NCBI RefSeq assembly: GCF_024808875.1
Contig: NZ_JANUCT010000009.1
Coordinates: 51,833 to 115,832, forward strand
Source: Methylohalomonas lacus
Lineage (GTDB): Bacteria; Pseudomonadota; Gammaproteobacteria; Methylohalomonadales; Methylohalomonadaceae
Length of the DNA: 64,000 bases
Reading direction: 5' to 3'
The notes under the pieces were generated by a model. That model made no database searches and had not been told where the DNA came from. It saw nothing but the letters and a program-made list of their open reading frames with translations. How positions within the stretch are numbered: position 1 is the first letter of the stretch; every line of letters starts with the position of its first letter. This document shows, one piece after another, positions 1-10,233 of the stretch. Made by a program: the position numbers and the translations under genes.

Positions 1-981
1 CAGCAGTCTGACAGCATCGTCAAACAGGCCGACGCCGAGCTGCGCGCCGCGCGCCAGGACCTGGTCATCCGGGTCGCCGAGGCCTACTTCGACGTGCTCG
101 CCGCCGAGGACAATCTCGAGTTCGCCCGGGCGGAAAAGCGCTCGCTGGAACAACAGCTGGACCAGGCCGAACAGCGTTTCGAGGTCGGCCTGACCGCGAT
201 CACCGATATCCGCGAAGCGGAGGCCGGCTACGACAGCGCCGTCGCCCAGGTCATCGAGGCGGAAAACGCTGTCGACAATGCCCGCGAGGCCCTGCGCGAA
301 CTCACCGGCCAGTATGTCAGCGATTTCAACGAACTGAACGACGAGATCCCGCTGGTCAAACCGGAGCCGGCGGATATCGATGAATGGACCAGCCGTTCCC
401 AGGAACAGAACATCAACATCACGGCCGCCGAGTTCTCACTCGAAACCGCCAACAAGGAAATTGATGTTCAGAAAGCCGGCCACCTGCCGACACTGGATCT
501 GGTTGCCAGCACCGGCTACGACAAGACCGGCGGTCGCTTTGGCAGTACCCGGACACATACCGATGCCATCGGCCTGGAACTGAATGTGCCGCTGTTTTCC
601 GGCGGTGCAACCACCTCGCGCACGCGCGAGGCCCGTGATTTGTACGATGCCAACCTGCAACGCCTGCATGCGACGCGGCGCAACGCCCAGAGCCTGACCC
701 GGCAATCATATCTCGGTGTCATTTCGGGTATCAGCCGCATCGAGGCGCTGAAAAAGGCCGTGGTCTCCAACGAGACGGCGCTGGAAGCAACCAACGCCGG
801 TTTCGACGTCGGCACGCGCACCGCCGTGGACGTGGTGGCAGCCGAACGTGCCCTGTCCGATGCCCGGCGCAACCTGTCACGGGCGCGCTACGACTACATC
901 ATCAACACGCTGCGCCTGAAACAGGCGGCCGGCATCCTGAGCGATCAGGATCTGGCGCTGGTCAATCGCTGGCTGAACTAG
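1..981 (+). CDS. TolC-family outer membrane efflux channel, 5'-truncated by window edge
   Basis: Outer-membrane component of a type I secretion or RND efflux system. TolC proteins form a trimeric beta-barrel with a long periplasmic alpha-helical tunnel that docks to a membrane-fusion protein. The frame is open from base 1, so the N-terminus lies outside the window; an internal ATG at 94 is not the real start. Visible features are long heptad-like helices rich in Ala, Glu, Gln and Arg, the typical repeat around VAEAYFDVLAAED near the left edge, VGLTAITDIREAEAGYD, and a second half with NVPLFSGGATTSR followed by RQSYLGVISG and the RYDYIINTLRLKQAAG ending that is characteristic of TolC. About 327 residues are present of a usual 430-480. 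The next gene follows after 54 bp on the same strand. The family is clear; the transported substrate cannot be told from here. Confidence 0.93.
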   Translation, partial: QQSDSIVKQADAELRAARQDLVIRVAEAYFDVLAAEDNLEFARAEKRSLEQQLDQAEQRFEVGLTAITDIREAEAGYDSAVAQVIEAENAVDNAREALRELTGQYVSDFNELNDEIPLVKPEPADIDEWTSRSQEQNINITAAEFSLETANKEIDVQKAGHLPTLDLVASTGYDKTGGRFGSTRTHTDAIGLELNVPLFSGGATTSRTREARDLYDANLQRLHATRRNAQSLTRQSYLGVISGISRIEALKKAVVSNETALEATNAGFDVGTRTAVDVVAAERALSDARRNLSRARYDYIINTLRLKQAAGILSDQDLALVNRWLN

Positions 982-1035
982 GCGGCTGAACTAGGCTTAC
1001 TCAAGTCAAGCAATTCAAACTTCTGGGGACTCAAG

Positions 1036-1620
1036 ATGACTGCAACCGTCACCGGCCCGAAGGGCCTCTGCCACGCCGACGACAGCCTGCTGCTGGTCGT
1101 CGATGTGCAGGAAAAGCTCACCACGGTCATGCCCGACAAGGTGGTCAACCGGCTGCGTCGCAATGCCGGCCTGCTGTTGCAGGCGGCCAGTCTGTTCGAC
1201 GTGCCGGTTATCGCCACCGAGCAGTATCCGAAGGGGCTGGGCAAACTCGAGGCTGGCCTCACCGATCTGCTGCCACAGGGCAGTTCGGTTTATGAGAAAA
1301 CCGCTTTCAGTTGCCTGGCGGCCGAGGGACTGGCCAAACAGATCAGCGACAGTGGCCGCAAACAGGTGATCATCACCGGCGTGGAAGCGCATATCTGCAT
1401 ATTGCAGACGGCGCTGGAACTGGCCGACCAGGGCTATATCGTCTTTGTCGTCGGCGACGCGGTCTGTTCACGCAACCGCGAGAATTACGAGAACGCCCTA
1501 CATCGCCTGCGCCATGCCGGTATCACTGTCATCGACTCCGAGTCGGTGCTGTTCGAGTGGGTCAAGGATGCCGGCCACGAGCACTTCAAGGCCGTCTCGA
1601 AACTGGTGCAAAGCGACTAG
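1036..1620 (+). CDS. Isochorismatase-family cysteine hydrolase
   Basis: 194-aa cytoplasmic alpha/beta hydrolase of the isochorismatase-like (nicotinamidase/YcaC) superfamily. The three expected catalytic elements are visible: the Asp in LLVVDVQEK near residue 21, a Lys in the YEKTAFSC stretch near residue 90, and the nucleophile Cys in GVEAHICILQT near residue 119, preceded by the usual Gly-Val-Glu turn. Length is normal for the family. The ATG at 1036 has GGGGA about 7 bases upstream, which supports this start. It follows the TolC gene by 54 bp and its stop overlaps the stop region of the convergent gene by 4 bp. Members of this group are often annotated as YcaC-like hydrolases of unknown substrate; no substrate can be assigned from sequence. 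It could be co-transcribed with the efflux gene, but no functional link is evident. Confidence 0.88.
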   Translation: MTATVTGPKGLCHADDSLLLVVDVQEKLTTVMPDKVVNRLRRNAGLLLQAASLFDVPVIATEQYPKGLGKLEAGLTDLLPQGSSVYEKTAFSCLAAEGLAKQISDSGRKQVIITGVEAHICILQTALELADQGYIVFVVGDAVCSRNRENYENALHRLRHAGITVIDSESVLFEWVKDAGHEHFKAVSKLVQSD

Positions 1621-2000
1621 CGACAGCCTACCTGAGAACGATAGCCGTGCAGCAACAGGGCGCTGCCCGCGCCCAGAAGCGCAGCCAGTGGTAGCGCGGC
1701 AGGTGTGATTCCGGCCAGTACCTGCAGCGCCAGCCATGTCACCGCGGCGGCAGCCAGCAATGGCAACAGCCAGTGCCCCGCTAATCGCCACCACGTTTTC
1801 GAGCCCACCAACAGCAACGGTAGCAGCAGCGCAAGCGGCGCCCACAGTGCCTGCTGCAGATACAGCATCAACGCCAGCCAAGCGGCGACCGCCAGAAAGG
1901 CGGCCTGCAGGTACAACAGGCGGCGTAGCGCCGGATCCGGATAACCGCTGCCGGACGGCCTGTTGGCGGGGCTTGTGAACGACATCGCTGGCCACTCCAT
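1617..2000 (-). CDS. Small hydrophobic membrane protein, unknown function
   Basis: 127-aa protein with three to four predicted membrane segments: leucine/alanine-rich stretches at about residues 28-46, 49-66, 75-93 and 97-115, with a short polar N-terminal tail and a basic C-terminus. I do not recognise a family. An alternative start is the second Met at residue 6. It is convergent with the isochorismatase-like gene and the two stops overlap by 4 bp. The composition of a long run of membrane helices in one frame makes it a likely real gene, but some doubt remains because it is short and has no identifiable domain. Confidence 0.6.
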   Translation of the reverse strand: MEWPAMSFTSPANRPSGSGYPDPALRRLLYLQAAFLAVAAWLALMLYLQQALWAPLALLLPLLLVGSKTWWRLAGHWLLPLLAAAAVTWLALQVLAGITPAALPLAALLGAGSALLLHGYRSQVGCR

Positions 2001-2145
2001 AAAATGCCTGAATGGAGTCAGCGCAAGCGCCGTGCCAACGATTGGCCTGTTTTACTATATTGTTATTAATCAATAAGTTGGATTGTATTCATAGACCATG
2101 ACATGAACGATCATGAGGCCAGAACGTCGTTATACAACGACAGAC

Positions 2146-4683
2146 TCAGGTCTGCAGGTACTGGCGTACCGTCTCGACCAGCACTGTCTTCTTGATCGGC
2201 TTGCTGAGATGATGGTTGCAGCCGGCAGCCATGCACTTGTCGATCTCTTCCTTAATCGCATGGGCTGTCAGCGCCACGATGGTTATCGCCGGCCGGGCCT
2301 GCTCACCTTCCAGTGCGCGTATGCGGCGTGCTGCTTCATGACCGTCCATCACCGGCATCTGCACGTCCATCAGCACCAGGTCGTAGCGATTGCGCGTAAA
2401 CAGTTCGAGCGCCTGTTCACCATTCTCGGCTTCATCAATGGTCATCTGCAGGGGCTTCAGGTAAGCCTGCACCAGCATGCGGTTGTCGGCATTATCCTCG
2501 ACCAGCAGAACACGTTTGTCCGGCAGACTGGCGGGGGCAGGCTCGGCCGGTTTGTTCACCTTGCCGGCATCGCCCGCCGTATCAAGAATCGCCGCCATGA
2601 CCTGCATCAACTCACTGCGTTTCAGCGGCTTGATCAGGTAGCCGCCCAGGCCCAGCGACTTGATGTACGGCAGATCATCGCTCAGATCCGCTGAGCTCAG
2701 CATCAGGATCGTATTTACCCGCTGGCCCTGAGCCCGCAGTCGCTCAACCACGTCGATGCCGGTCTGGCCCGGCATGTGCCGGTCCAGCAAGACCAGATCG
2801 TAATGCCCGGCATGGGCGCTGAGTTCCGCCAGCGCCGCCGGGCCGTTGCTCAATTCCGTGACCTCGGCACCGGCGGCGGTCAGCGCCGAGTTCAGGATCA
2901 TGCGGTTGGTATCGTTATCGTCGACGATCAACACGCATCGGCCATGCAGGTCGACCGTTGGTGTCGGCCGCTTGCGTTCGGCCCGCGCCGTCTGCGGCAG
3001 ACGCACGTCAAACTGGAAACGGCTGCCCTGGCCGCTATCGCTGGTCACCCAGATCTGGCCGTCCATCAATTCGACCAGCCGCTTGCAGATGGTCAGCCCC
3101 AGGCCGGTTCCGCCGTACTTGCGCGTCGTCGAGGAATCGACCTGGGTAAAGCTGGCGAAGATGGCCTCGCACTTGTCCGCCGGAATGCCGATACCGGTGT
3201 CTTCCACGACACAATGCAACATATCGGCCGCGTCGGTTGCGTTGCTGACATGCACATGCACCTGACCACGCTCGGTAAACTTGAGCGCATTGCTGATCAG
3301 GTTAAGGATAATCTGGCGCAGGCGTGACGGGTCGCCCAGCCGCGCAACATGCACATCAGGCTCGATGTGAAAATTCAGCTCCAGCCCTTTTTCAGCAGCC
3401 TTGAGCGCGTAGATATCGATCGCCTCTTCCAGCACCTCCTCGAGGTCGAAAGGGATCTGCTCAAGCACCAGCTGGTGTGCCTCGATCTTCGACAGATCGA
3501 GAATATCGTTGACCAGGCTCAGCAATGCCTGACCGGCATTGTGGAAGACATTGATGTATTTCTGTTGCTCGCTGGTCAGCGGGGTATCGGCCAGCAGATC
3601 AGACATGCCGATGATGGCATTCAGCGGCGTACGGATCTCGTGACTCATACTCGCCAGGAATTCGGACTTCACCTTCGACGCTTCCAGCGCCTGATCACGG
3701 GCGATGGCGAGTTCCTGGGTCTGCTCCTCGACCTGGCGCTCGATAACGGCGTTGCGCTGCTCGAGTTCACGCGCCTGCATGTCGCGGCTGCGCGCCAGCG
3801 CCAGCATCAGCAGCGTGACACCGATGCCCACCAGCAGGGCCGTCAGCAACAGCCCCTGCTCGAGTTCATTCCAGTACAACGGTCGCTGACTTTGCAGGCG
3901 CACGGAAAAGGCCGGCATCTGGAACTGGCTGTCGCGTTCGAACCCGGCAGCCTGCAGACCCGCCTGTTGTTCGGCGTCACGTGCGTAGATCTGCTGGCGA
4001 CCGGTCAACCCGGCCGTCTCGATCAGCAGGCGGACGCTGGCGCGATTAAAGCGTGCGCGGTTATCGACCAGCGCAGTCGGATCGATGAGCAAACCAACCA
4101 GGCGCTGCGCGTTATCCGGGCCGGCCGGCAACAGCCGCAATAACCAGAAGCCGCCAGACGGTTGTTCGGCGACTGGCGGTGACGGTGCTGTAGCGCCGCT
4201 GCTTGCCGCGAGCTCCAGTGTCGCCGGATACAGATCATGCCCGGTCAACGCAGCCACCGCCGGTGCCAACGCGATATTGCGCGTGAACTCATGCGCAATA
4301 TCGAGCTTGCCGGCGTGCAGACGTTCGGCATCCGCTGCCGTGCTTACGAAACCGGCGGCGATGAACTCATGCCGTCGCAGCAGATCGCGCATGTAGGCCG
4401 TATACTGATTATCATCCAGCGTGATATCCATCTCGAGCAAGGCACTGACACTGACCAGGGCTTCCTCGGCCGTATTCAGGCGCTGATTGATCGCATCGCT
4501 GAACGACACCGACTCAAGCACGAACTCGCGTCGCTGATTGTCGATCTCGGCACGCCAGGCCAGCAGAAACAGGACCAGTGTAAAGGCCAGGCCCAGGCCG
4601 ATCGGCAACAGGTACAACAACCGCCGGCGCCAGTCCCGGCCCGGCGCCGCATGTCCGGTCAACGATGCAGTCCCTGCGTTCAT
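2146..4683 (-). CDS. Hybrid sensor histidine kinase with CHASE-like sensor and two receiver domains
   Basis: 845-aa inner-membrane sensor kinase. Membrane segment about 22-43, an extracytoplasmic region of roughly 230 residues that resembles a CHASE domain (it begins with the typical helix around [16 protein letters not shown]), second membrane segment about 277-297, short coiled coil, HisKA domain with the phospho-acceptor His348 in [12 protein letters not shown], HATPase with N465, the DTGIGI and GGTGLGL boxes, then two REC domains with phospho-acceptor Asp634 (LLDRHMPG) and Asp773 ([11 protein letters not shown]). No Hpt domain is fused to it, which fits the separate Hpt gene 23 bp upstream. 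Known chemistry of the family: autophosphorylation on His348, transfer to a REC Asp and then to an Hpt His. The ligand is unknown; CHASE domains usually sense small molecules outside the membrane. Confidence 0.95.
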   Translation of the reverse strand: MNAGTASLTGHAAPGRDWRRRLLYLLPIGLGLAFTLVLFLLAWRAEIDNQRREFVLESVSFSDAINQRLNTAEEALVSVSALLEMDITLDDNQYTAYMRDLLRRHEFIAAGFVSTAADAERLHAGKLDIAHEFTRNIALAPAVAALTGHDLYPATLELAASSGATAPSPPVAEQPSGGFWLLRLLPAGPDNAQRLVGLLIDPTALVDNRARFNRASVRLLIETAGLTGRQQIYARDAEQQAGLQAAGFERDSQFQMPAFSVRLQSQRPLYWNELEQGLLLTALLVGIGVTLLMLALARSRDMQARELEQRNAVIERQVEEQTQELAIARDQALEASKVKSEFLASMSHEIRTPLNAIIGMSDLLADTPLTSEQQKYINVFHNAGQALLSLVNDILDLSKIEAHQLVLEQIPFDLEEVLEEAIDIYALKAAEKGLELNFHIEPDVHVARLGDPSRLRQIILNLISNALKFTERGQVHVHVSNATDAADMLHCVVEDTGIGIPADKCEAIFASFTQVDSSTTRKYGGTGLGLTICKRLVELMDGQIWVTSDSGQGSRFQFDVRLPQTARAERKRPTPTVDLHGRCVLIVDDNDTNRMILNSALTAAGAEVTELSNGPAALAELSAHAGHYDLVLLDRHMPGQTGIDVVERLRAQGQRVNTILMLSSADLSDDLPYIKSLGLGGYLIKPLKRSELMQVMAAILDTAGDAGKVNKPAEPAPASLPDKRVLLVEDNADNRMLVQAYLKPLQMTIDEAENGEQALELFTRNRYDLVLMDVQMPVMDGHEAARRIRALEGEQARPAITIVALTAHAIKEEIDKCMAAGCNHHLSKPIKKTVLVETVRQYLQT

Positions 4684-4706
4684 GGTCGCCGCCGGCGGGT
4701 TGCCGG

Positions 4707-5012
4707 TTATTCCTCGTAGATGACTTCGACCTGCGCCAGGTACTGCGCCAGTTCACTTATCTGACGGTCCATGGCATCACGGTCGTTATCGCGGGCGGCT
4801 GCCTCAAGACCGGCACCCAGTTCAGTGATGCGAACGAAACCATAACCACCGCCCACCCCCTTGAGCATATGGCCGATGGACTGAACGGTGGCCAGGTCGC
4901 CCGCCGCCAGTGCATCCTGTAGCTTTACAACATCCGTGTGCCGATTCTGCAGAAACCCCGGGATCAGCGCTTCCAGATCCGGATCCACGGACACCCTGAT
5001 GGTCTGACTCAT
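4707..5012 (-). CDS. Free-standing Hpt (histidine phosphotransfer) domain protein
   Basis: 101-aa cytoplasmic Hpt protein. Phospho-acceptor His48 lies in the [13 protein letters not shown] stretch, a good match to the HxLKG-type Hpt motif. I chose the ATG at 5012 because GGGGAGAGGG lies 8 bases upstream; the longer open frame to 5054 would start within that leader. The whole protein is one four-helix Hpt unit with an acidic N-terminus. It lies between the response regulator gene (69 bp away) and the hybrid kinase gene (23 bp away) on the same strand, so it is very probably the shuttle that carries phosphate from the kinase's receiver domains to the regulator's receiver domain. The name is secure at domain level; the phosphorelay role is inferred from context. 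Confidence 0.88.
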   Translation of the reverse strand: MSQTIRVSVDPDLEALIPGFLQNRHTDVVKLQDALAAGDLATVQSIGHMLKGVGGGYGFVRITELGAGLEAAARDNDRDAMDRQISELAQYLAQVEVIYEE

Positions 5013-5081
5013 TGTAATGGCCCTCTCCCCTGAAATTTCAGCCCCGTGCGTCACCCGAAGTCGTGCAACGCGCTCGCCCGG

Positions 5082-6467
5082 CTAGTCGTCGTTATTCCGG
5101 TCACGAAATTGCGCCGGATCAATATCGTGTTGACCCAACAGCTTGTAAAACTCGGTACGGTTACGTCCGGCGATGCGCGCGGCATTCGCCACATTACCCG
5201 TGCAGATGCGCATGACACTGAGCAGATAATTGCGCTCGAAAGTGTCCTTGGCTTCCTTCAGTGTCTGAATCCGGCTGGCCGGGTCATCCTGCAAGGCGCG
5301 TTGCACCAGGCTGAGCGGTATGGCCTCGGTCCGGGACAGTGTACAGCACTGTTCAATCATGTTGATAAGCTGGCGGACATTGCCCGGCCACGGCGCGGTG
5401 GCCAGGTAATCCAGTGCCTCGGGGGCAAAATAGCGCCGGGTCCGGTTCGGGTAGCGCCGCTGATGGGCCTGTAACAGATGATCGATCAACACCGAAATGT
5501 CTTCACGGCGCTCGGCCAGTGACGGAATCTTCAGCGGCACGACGTTGAGCCGGTAATACAGATCCTCGCGAAACTCGCCGGCCTTGACCGCCTGGGCCAG
5601 ATTCCGGTGCGTGGCCGAAATGACGCGAACATCGACCGGGTAATTGCGTGTCGAACCGACCGGGCGCACCTGGAAATCCTGCAACACGCGCAGCAGCTTC
5701 ACCTGCAGTTGCAATGGCATGTCACCGACTTCGTCCAGAAACAGGGTGCCGCCGTTGGCGGCGAGGAACAGACCCTCGTGACGGCTGTTGGCACCGGTAA
5801 AGGCACCTTTTTCATGGCCAAACAATTCCGACTCGAGCAATTGTTCCGGAAACGCGCCACAGTTGATCGGGATAAACGGTTGCTCGCGGCGCGGGCTGGC
5901 ATCGTGGATCGCCCGCGCCAGCACTTCCTTGCCGGTACCGGTTTCCCCCTGTATGAACACGGTAATGTCGCTATCAGCCACCAGCTTGGCATGCTCGACG
6001 AGCTCCGCCATCTGACTGCTTTTATAAATCAGCCCCTGGCTGAAGGCGGCGTCGATGTACGGATCCGCGGCCCGGTTGAGCGCGCGCGAGGCCTGATCCA
6101 GCAATTCCTGGCGCTGTACGGGTTTGGTCAGGAAAGCCGCCGACCCCAGGTGGGTCGCCTTGATGGCGTCGGGGATCTGCGCCTTGCCGCTGAGCATGAT
6201 CACCGGCAGCAGCGGATTGGCCTGATGCACACGCGTCAGTAACGCCATGCCGTCGAGATCGTCCATGAACAGATCGGTAATCACCAGCTGCGGCCGCAGC
6301 AGATCAAACTGTTTCAGCGCTTCTCGTCCGCTGGTGGCGGTTTGTACGTCATAGCCGGCCTTGTCGAGCCAGACACTGAGCAATGACAGAATGTCGTCAT
6401 CGTCATCGACCAGCAGAACGGTTGCCGGATTCGCCTGTTGTTGTTCGCTTGCTTGCTGTTCGGTCAC
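5082..6467 (-). CDS. Sigma-54-dependent response regulator (REC-AAA+-Fis HTH)
   Basis: 461-aa NtrC-type transcription activator. REC domain residues 15-130 with phospho-acceptor Asp65 (VITDLFMDD) and the conserved Lys in FLTKPV; AAA+ domain about 148-375 with Walker A GETGTGKE (174-181), the sigma-54 contact loop GAFTGA (221-226), Walker B TLFLDEVGDM (241-250) and the arginine-finger region near REDLYYRLNV; C-terminal Fis-type HTH about 423-444 (TGNVANAARIAGRNRTEFYKLL). All parts needed to open sigma-54 promoters are intact. Overall resemblance is closest, in my reading, to the GlrR/QseF group, which also has the GRNRTEFYKLL-type helix, but I do not assign a symbol. It is the first gene of the phosphorelay operon, followed by the Hpt and kinase genes. 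Targets are not visible in the window. Confidence 0.94.
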   Translation of the reverse strand: MTEQQASEQQQANPATVLLVDDDDDILSLLSVWLDKAGYDVQTATSGREALKQFDLLRPQLVITDLFMDDLDGMALLTRVHQANPLLPVIMLSGKAQIPDAIKATHLGSAAFLTKPVQRQELLDQASRALNRAADPYIDAAFSQGLIYKSSQMAELVEHAKLVADSDITVFIQGETGTGKEVLARAIHDASPRREQPFIPINCGAFPEQLLESELFGHEKGAFTGANSRHEGLFLAANGGTLFLDEVGDMPLQLQVKLLRVLQDFQVRPVGSTRNYPVDVRVISATHRNLAQAVKAGEFREDLYYRLNVVPLKIPSLAERREDISVLIDHLLQAHQRRYPNRTRRYFAPEALDYLATAPWPGNVRQLINMIEQCCTLSRTEAIPLSLVQRALQDDPASRIQTLKEAKDTFERNYLLSVMRICTGNVANAARIAGRNRTEFYKLLGQHDIDPAQFRDRNNDD

Positions 6468-6620
6468 GCCAGCGGACTCCTGCCTGGATACGACTGGTTA
6501 TCCCCCCCCCTGACACACGTGCGCCAGCAGATGAGCTGTGCGTGAAACTGTCCACGTGCGGCCATGCCAAGCCACAATCATAAAGTATCCGCGGGCAACT
6601 ATCAGCAACCGCGATAAATG

Positions 6621-6643
6621 CCGGCCGTGCCGGCTACGGCCGG
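6621..6643 (-). terminator. Terminator-like hairpin after glmS
   Basis: A perfect 8-bp inverted repeat CCGGCCGT/ACGGCCGG with a 7-base loop lies 5 bases past the glmS stop codon. It is not followed by a U-run on the minus strand, so if it ends transcription it does so weakly or with Rho; it may instead protect the 3' end of the mRNA. Confidence 0.35.
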
Positions 6644-6648
6644 GACAG

Positions 6649-8481
6649 CTATTCGACCGTCACCGACTTGGCCAGATTACGCGGCTGGTCGACGTCCGCA
6701 CCCTTGATAACGGCAATATGATAGGCGAACAGCTGCAGCGGGATCGTGTAGACGATCGGTGCAATGGTCTCGGGCACCCGTGCCAGGTTCAGTACGCGCA
6801 CGGCATCCTCGGCCGGCACGCCGGCACTGGAATCGGCGAACAGGTATAACACGCCACCGCGGGCGCGAACCTCCTGCAGGTTCGACTTCAGCTTTTCCAG
6901 CAAACTGTTGTTGGGCGCGACCGCAATGACGGGCATGTCTTCATCGACCAGCGCCAGCGGCCCGTGTTTGAGCTCGCCGGCGGCATAGGCCTCGGCATGG
7001 ATATAGGAAATTTCCTTGAGCTTGAGCGCCCCTTCCATGGCCACCGGCAGCATGGTGCCCCGGCCCAGGTACAGGGCATGGTGCTTGTGCGAGAACTCTT
7101 CCGCCACCTGACCGATGGCATCATTGAGCTGCAGAGCGGTATTGATATGCCCGGGCAGGGTTTCCAGCTCGGCCACCAGGCGCCGTTCCAGTTCGCTGTC
7201 GATGCGGTTGCGCCGGCCCAGGGCGATCGTCAGCAACAGCAAGGCGACCAGCTGGGTGGTGAAGGCCTTGGTCGAGGCGACGCCGATCTCCGGGCCGGCC
7301 CGGGTCAGAAACACGAGATCGGATTCCCGTGTTAACGAGCTCTCCGGGTTGTTGCAGATGGCCAGGCAGGCGCTGTACTCAAGTGCTCTGGCCAGCGACA
7401 GGGCCGCCAGCGTATCGGCGGTTTCGCCGGACTGTGACAGCGCGACAAACAGGGTGTTCTCCGGCACGACGTGGGCGCGATAACGGTACTCGCTGGCGAT
7501 CTCGACCCGGCAGGTCAGCCCGGCCAGCGCCTCGATCCAGTAGCTCGCAACGAGCCCGGCATGGTAGCTCGTGCCACAGGCGACGATATGAACGTGCTCG
7601 ATGCGGCTGAAGATGTCGCTGGCAGCCATGCCGAAGGCCGTGTCGAGTACCTGGCCGTGTTCGATACGGCCGGTCAGCGTGTCGGCCACGGCGACCGGCT
7701 GACTGAAAATCTCCTTGAGCATGTAGTGCCGGTAGCCGGCCTTGTCGACCGCGTCGGCGGCCAGCTCGGAGGTCATTACCGGCCGTTCGACGACCTGCCC
7801 CGTGTGATCGTAAATCGTGAGCCGGTCGCGTTGAATATCGACAATATCGCCGTCCTCGAGATAGATGAACTGACGGGTGACAGGCAACAGGGCAAAAACG
7901 TCGGAGGCGATGAAATGTTCGCCGATACCGACACCGACGACCAGCGGGCTACCGCGACGCGCGGCGACCAGCCGATCCGGCTCGTCGGTGTCGATAACGC
8001 CAATGGCATAGGCGCCATCAAGCTCAGCCACGGTCGCGCTTACCGCTGCCAGCAGGTCCCGGCCGCTGGCACGATGCGCATGCACGCGGTTCACCACAAC
8101 CTCGGTATCGGTTTGCGAACCGAACTCATAACCCTCGCCGCGCAGGGTCTCGCGCATCGATTCATGGTTTTCGATAATGCCGTTATGCACCAGCGCGATC
8201 TGTTCGCGGCAGACATGCGGATGGGCATTGTCAACGCTGGGCCGGCCATGGGTCGCCCAGCGTGTGTGCGCGATACCGGTACCGCCAACCGGTGGCTCTG
8301 CGGCCGTCGCCGCGCTGAGCTCGGCGACCTTGCCGAGCACGCGGGTGCGCTGCAGCTTGCCGTCCCGGTCGAGGATGGCCAGACCGGCCGAGTCGTAACC
8401 ACGGTATTCGAGCCGTTTCAGACCTTCCAGCAGAATGGGGAGTACATCACGTTGGGCAACAGCACCGACAATGCCACACAT
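6649..8481 (-). CDS. glmS: Glutamine-fructose-6-phosphate aminotransferase (isomerizing)
   Basis: 610-aa cytoplasmic enzyme making glucosamine-6-phosphate from fructose-6-phosphate and glutamine, the first step of UDP-GlcNAc synthesis for peptidoglycan and lipopolysaccharide. Starts MCGIVGAV, so Cys2 becomes the N-terminal nucleophile of the glutaminase domain (about 1-220). Two SIS sugar-isomerase domains follow (about 285-420 and 455-600), with the ACGTSYHAG and [10 protein letters not shown] sugar-phosphate motifs and the [23 protein letters not shown] region; the C-terminus ends NLAKSVTVE as in other GlmS proteins. Length matches E. coli GlmS (609 aa). The gene starts 5 bp after the stop of the Sel1 lipoprotein gene, so the two are probably one transcript and may be translationally coupled. 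No glmS ribozyme is expected or seen. Confidence 0.98.
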   Translation of the reverse strand: MCGIVGAVAQRDVLPILLEGLKRLEYRGYDSAGLAILDRDGKLQRTRVLGKVAELSAATAAEPPVGGTGIAHTRWATHGRPSVDNAHPHVCREQIALVHNGIIENHESMRETLRGEGYEFGSQTDTEVVVNRVHAHRASGRDLLAAVSATVAELDGAYAIGVIDTDEPDRLVAARRGSPLVVGVGIGEHFIASDVFALLPVTRQFIYLEDGDIVDIQRDRLTIYDHTGQVVERPVMTSELAADAVDKAGYRHYMLKEIFSQPVAVADTLTGRIEHGQVLDTAFGMAASDIFSRIEHVHIVACGTSYHAGLVASYWIEALAGLTCRVEIASEYRYRAHVVPENTLFVALSQSGETADTLAALSLARALEYSACLAICNNPESSLTRESDLVFLTRAGPEIGVASTKAFTTQLVALLLLTIALGRRNRIDSELERRLVAELETLPGHINTALQLNDAIGQVAEEFSHKHHALYLGRGTMLPVAMEGALKLKEISYIHAEAYAAGELKHGPLALVDEDMPVIAVAPNNSLLEKLKSNLQEVRARGGVLYLFADSSAGVPAEDAVRVLNLARVPETIAPIVYTIPLQLFAYHIAVIKGADVDQPRNLAKSVTVE

Positions 8482-8486
8482 AGAGA

Positions 8487-9062
8487 TTAACCTGGATCCT
8501 GGTTCGCGTTGTTATCCGTAGCGCGCATGTCTTTCGTGCCTGATTCAAGCTCCGGTGGCTTGAGCTCCGGCAGATAGTCCGCCGTCGGATTGAGAATATA
8601 ACGATCGGCCATGCGCCGGGCCTTCATTTGTTGATTCGGGGTCAGCTTGCTCGCCAGGGACTTGATGTAGGCATCAGCGCTGGCGTTGCCCTGTTTGTCG
8701 GCGGCATAGAACCAGCTGTAGGCCTCGATATAATCCCGCTCGACACCCCGACCGTCGCTATACAACATGCCCAGGTTGCGCTGCGCACCGGGATGTCCCT
8801 GCCTGGCGGCCTGCTCGAACCAGCGCTGCGCCTTGCGATAGTCACGCCCGCTGCCAAGTCCCAGGTAGTGCATCGTGCCAAGGGCGTTCTGGGCTTCGGC
8901 ATCACCGGCTTCTGCCCGGGGCAACCAGAGTTCATGCGCCCGCTCGTAGTCACCCGCTTCAAAAGCCGCCTGTGGATCATCCGACGCGCCACACCCGGCC
9001 AGCAGAAAACTCAATAGAGGGAACAGGCAACAGAATCGGACTACGCGGCGGGTATTCGGCAT
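8487..9062 (-). CDS. Sel1-repeat lipoprotein
   Basis: 191-aa predicted lipoprotein. The N-terminus has a basic start, a hydrophobic core and the lipobox LLAGC (Cys about 25), giving export and lipid attachment. Residues about 33-135 form three Sel1-like (TPR-like) repeats, visible as [41 protein letters not shown] and a third less regular unit with [14 protein letters not shown]. The C-terminal tail is polar. Sel1 repeats act as protein-binding scaffolds; a partner cannot be named. It sits 5 bp upstream of glmS on the same strand and the two are likely one operon, which loosely connects it with envelope biogenesis. Confidence 0.88.
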   Translation of the reverse strand: MPNTRRVVRFCCLFPLLSFLLAGCGASDDPQAAFEAGDYERAHELWLPRAEAGDAEAQNALGTMHYLGLGSGRDYRKAQRWFEQAARQGHPGAQRNLGMLYSDGRGVERDYIEAYSWFYAADKQGNASADAYIKSLASKLTPNQQMKARRMADRYILNPTADYLPELKPPELESGTKDMRATDNNANQDPG

Positions 9063-9236
9063 ACGATCAATTATGGGGGTTATCAGTACGAATGCCTATT
9101 CTGAAAATGGTCGGGACGGCAGGGTGAGTGGTAAACCCGGCAAGCACCGCTTGCCGTTGCCATGAACGCCGCGACGGGGATGTCGCGGCAGGACCGTATC
9201 ACCATGGACGGATCCCGCCCGGTAAACTCCAATGTT

Positions 9237-9313
9237 TGGTCGGGACGGCAGGATTTGAACCTGCGACCCCCTGCACCCCATGCAGGTGCGCTACCAGCCT
9301 GCGCCACGCCCCG
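9237..9313 (-). tRNA. tRNA-Pro (GGG)
   Basis: 77-nt cloverleaf on the minus strand with acceptor arms CGGGGCG/CGTCCCG, a T-arm containing GGTTCAAATCC and an encoded CCA. The anticodon loop is ATGGGGT, giving anticodon GGG. It lies downstream of the ihfA/merR pair, a common gammaproteobacterial arrangement. Confidence 0.95.
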
Positions 9314-9581
9314 ATTTTGTAATGCTTGCTAAGATAACAAAATAATCCTCAGGCGACGAGAGCGGGATTGCCTGGATCGCTCAAGACTCATTATTTGGGG
9401 TGGCCTGCCCCGGTCGATAATGCGAATTCCGGATACCGCCTGCCGGTGATCCTGAATACGGCGTTAGTTATCGCTTCAAGACAAGGCGGTGCCTTTCTCG
9501 AGCAGCGGAGTTTACTGGCTGATAAATGAGCAGCGAGGGAAGGCTCGCAACGCCGGATTGAAGCGATTAATAAAGCCGGCG

Positions 9582-9938
9582 TCAGCGCCGCAGGATCTCG
9601 AGCACGTCCTCGAGCTCGGTCCGCAATTGCTTGATGATCTGCTGACTCTGGTTGGAATCGTCCTTGGCCTGATCGCCGGACAGACGCTGGCGCGCACCAC
9701 CGATGGTGAAGCCCTGCTCGTAAAGCAGACTGCGGATCTGGCGGATCAGGATGACATCGTGGCGCTGGTAGTAACGGCGGTTGCCGCGCCGCTTCAACGG
9801 CTTCAACTGCGGGAATTCCTGTTCCCAGTAACGCAACACGTGCGGCTTCACCAGGCACAGCTCACTGACTTCACCGATCGTGAAGTAGCGCTTGCCGGGA
9901 ATGGCCGGTAATTCGCTATTGTTCGATGCTTCCAGCAT
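9582..9938 (-). CDS. MerR-family transcriptional regulator
   Basis: 118-aa DNA-binding protein. The winged HTH of the MerR family is in the first 80 residues: [10 protein letters not shown], the RYWEQEF segment and [13 protein letters not shown]; a coiled-coil dimer helix follows (about 90-118). There is no C-terminal effector domain, as in the short MerR-like proteins that sit directly downstream of ihfA in many gammaproteobacteria. The start overlaps the end of ihfA by 23 bp, indicating translational coupling. Its regulon is not known. A tRNA-Pro gene lies about 270 bp downstream, again matching the conserved neighbourhood. Confidence 0.9.
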   Translation of the reverse strand: MLEASNNSELPAIPGKRYFTIGEVSELCLVKPHVLRYWEQEFPQLKPLKRRGNRRYYQRHDVILIRQIRSLLYEQGFTIGGARQRLSGDQAKDDSNQSQQIIKQLRTELEDVLEILRR

Positions 9939-10218
9939 AGGCTTCCACGCGCGCTTTCAGTTTCTGACCCGGGCGAAAAGTAACGACTCGTCGGGCACTT
10001 ATTGGAATCTCTTCACCGGTTTTCGGGTTGCGACCGGGACGCTGGTTCTTGTCCCGCAAATCGAAATTGCCAAAGCCGGACAATTTGACCTGGTTGCCGG
10101 ATTCCAGCGCTGCGCGGATTTCTTCGAAGAACATCTCGACGATTTCCTTAGCCTCGCGCTTATTGAGCCCAAGCTCCTCGTAGAGCCGTTCAGCCATTTC
10201 AGCTTTCGTCAGGGCCAT
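9916..10218 (-). CDS. ihfA: Integration host factor alpha subunit
   Basis: 100-aa nucleoid protein that pairs with IhfB and bends DNA sharply at specific sites; it supports sigma-54 transcription, recombination and replication. The family pattern is complete: N-terminal helices beginning [17 protein letters not shown], the core [17 protein letters not shown] and the DNA-intercalating arm with [12 protein letters not shown]. Length equals that of known IhfA. It begins 15 bp after the pheT stop and overlaps merR by 23 bp, the classic pheST-ihfA order. Its presence agrees with the sigma-54 activator in this window, whose promoters would typically need IHF. Confidence 0.97.
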   Translation of the reverse strand: MALTKAEMAERLYEELGLNKREAKEIVEMFFEEIRAALESGNQVKLSGFGNFDLRDKNQRPGRNPKTGEEIPISARRVVTFRPGQKLKARVEAYAGSIEQ

Positions 10219-10233
10219 CTAAAAATTCCTTTA

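Noticed and set aside
7471..8490. 339-codon open frame on the plus strand opposite glmS
   Set aside because: Exact antisense of a certain gene; its length follows from high GC content and the protein has no recognisable pattern.
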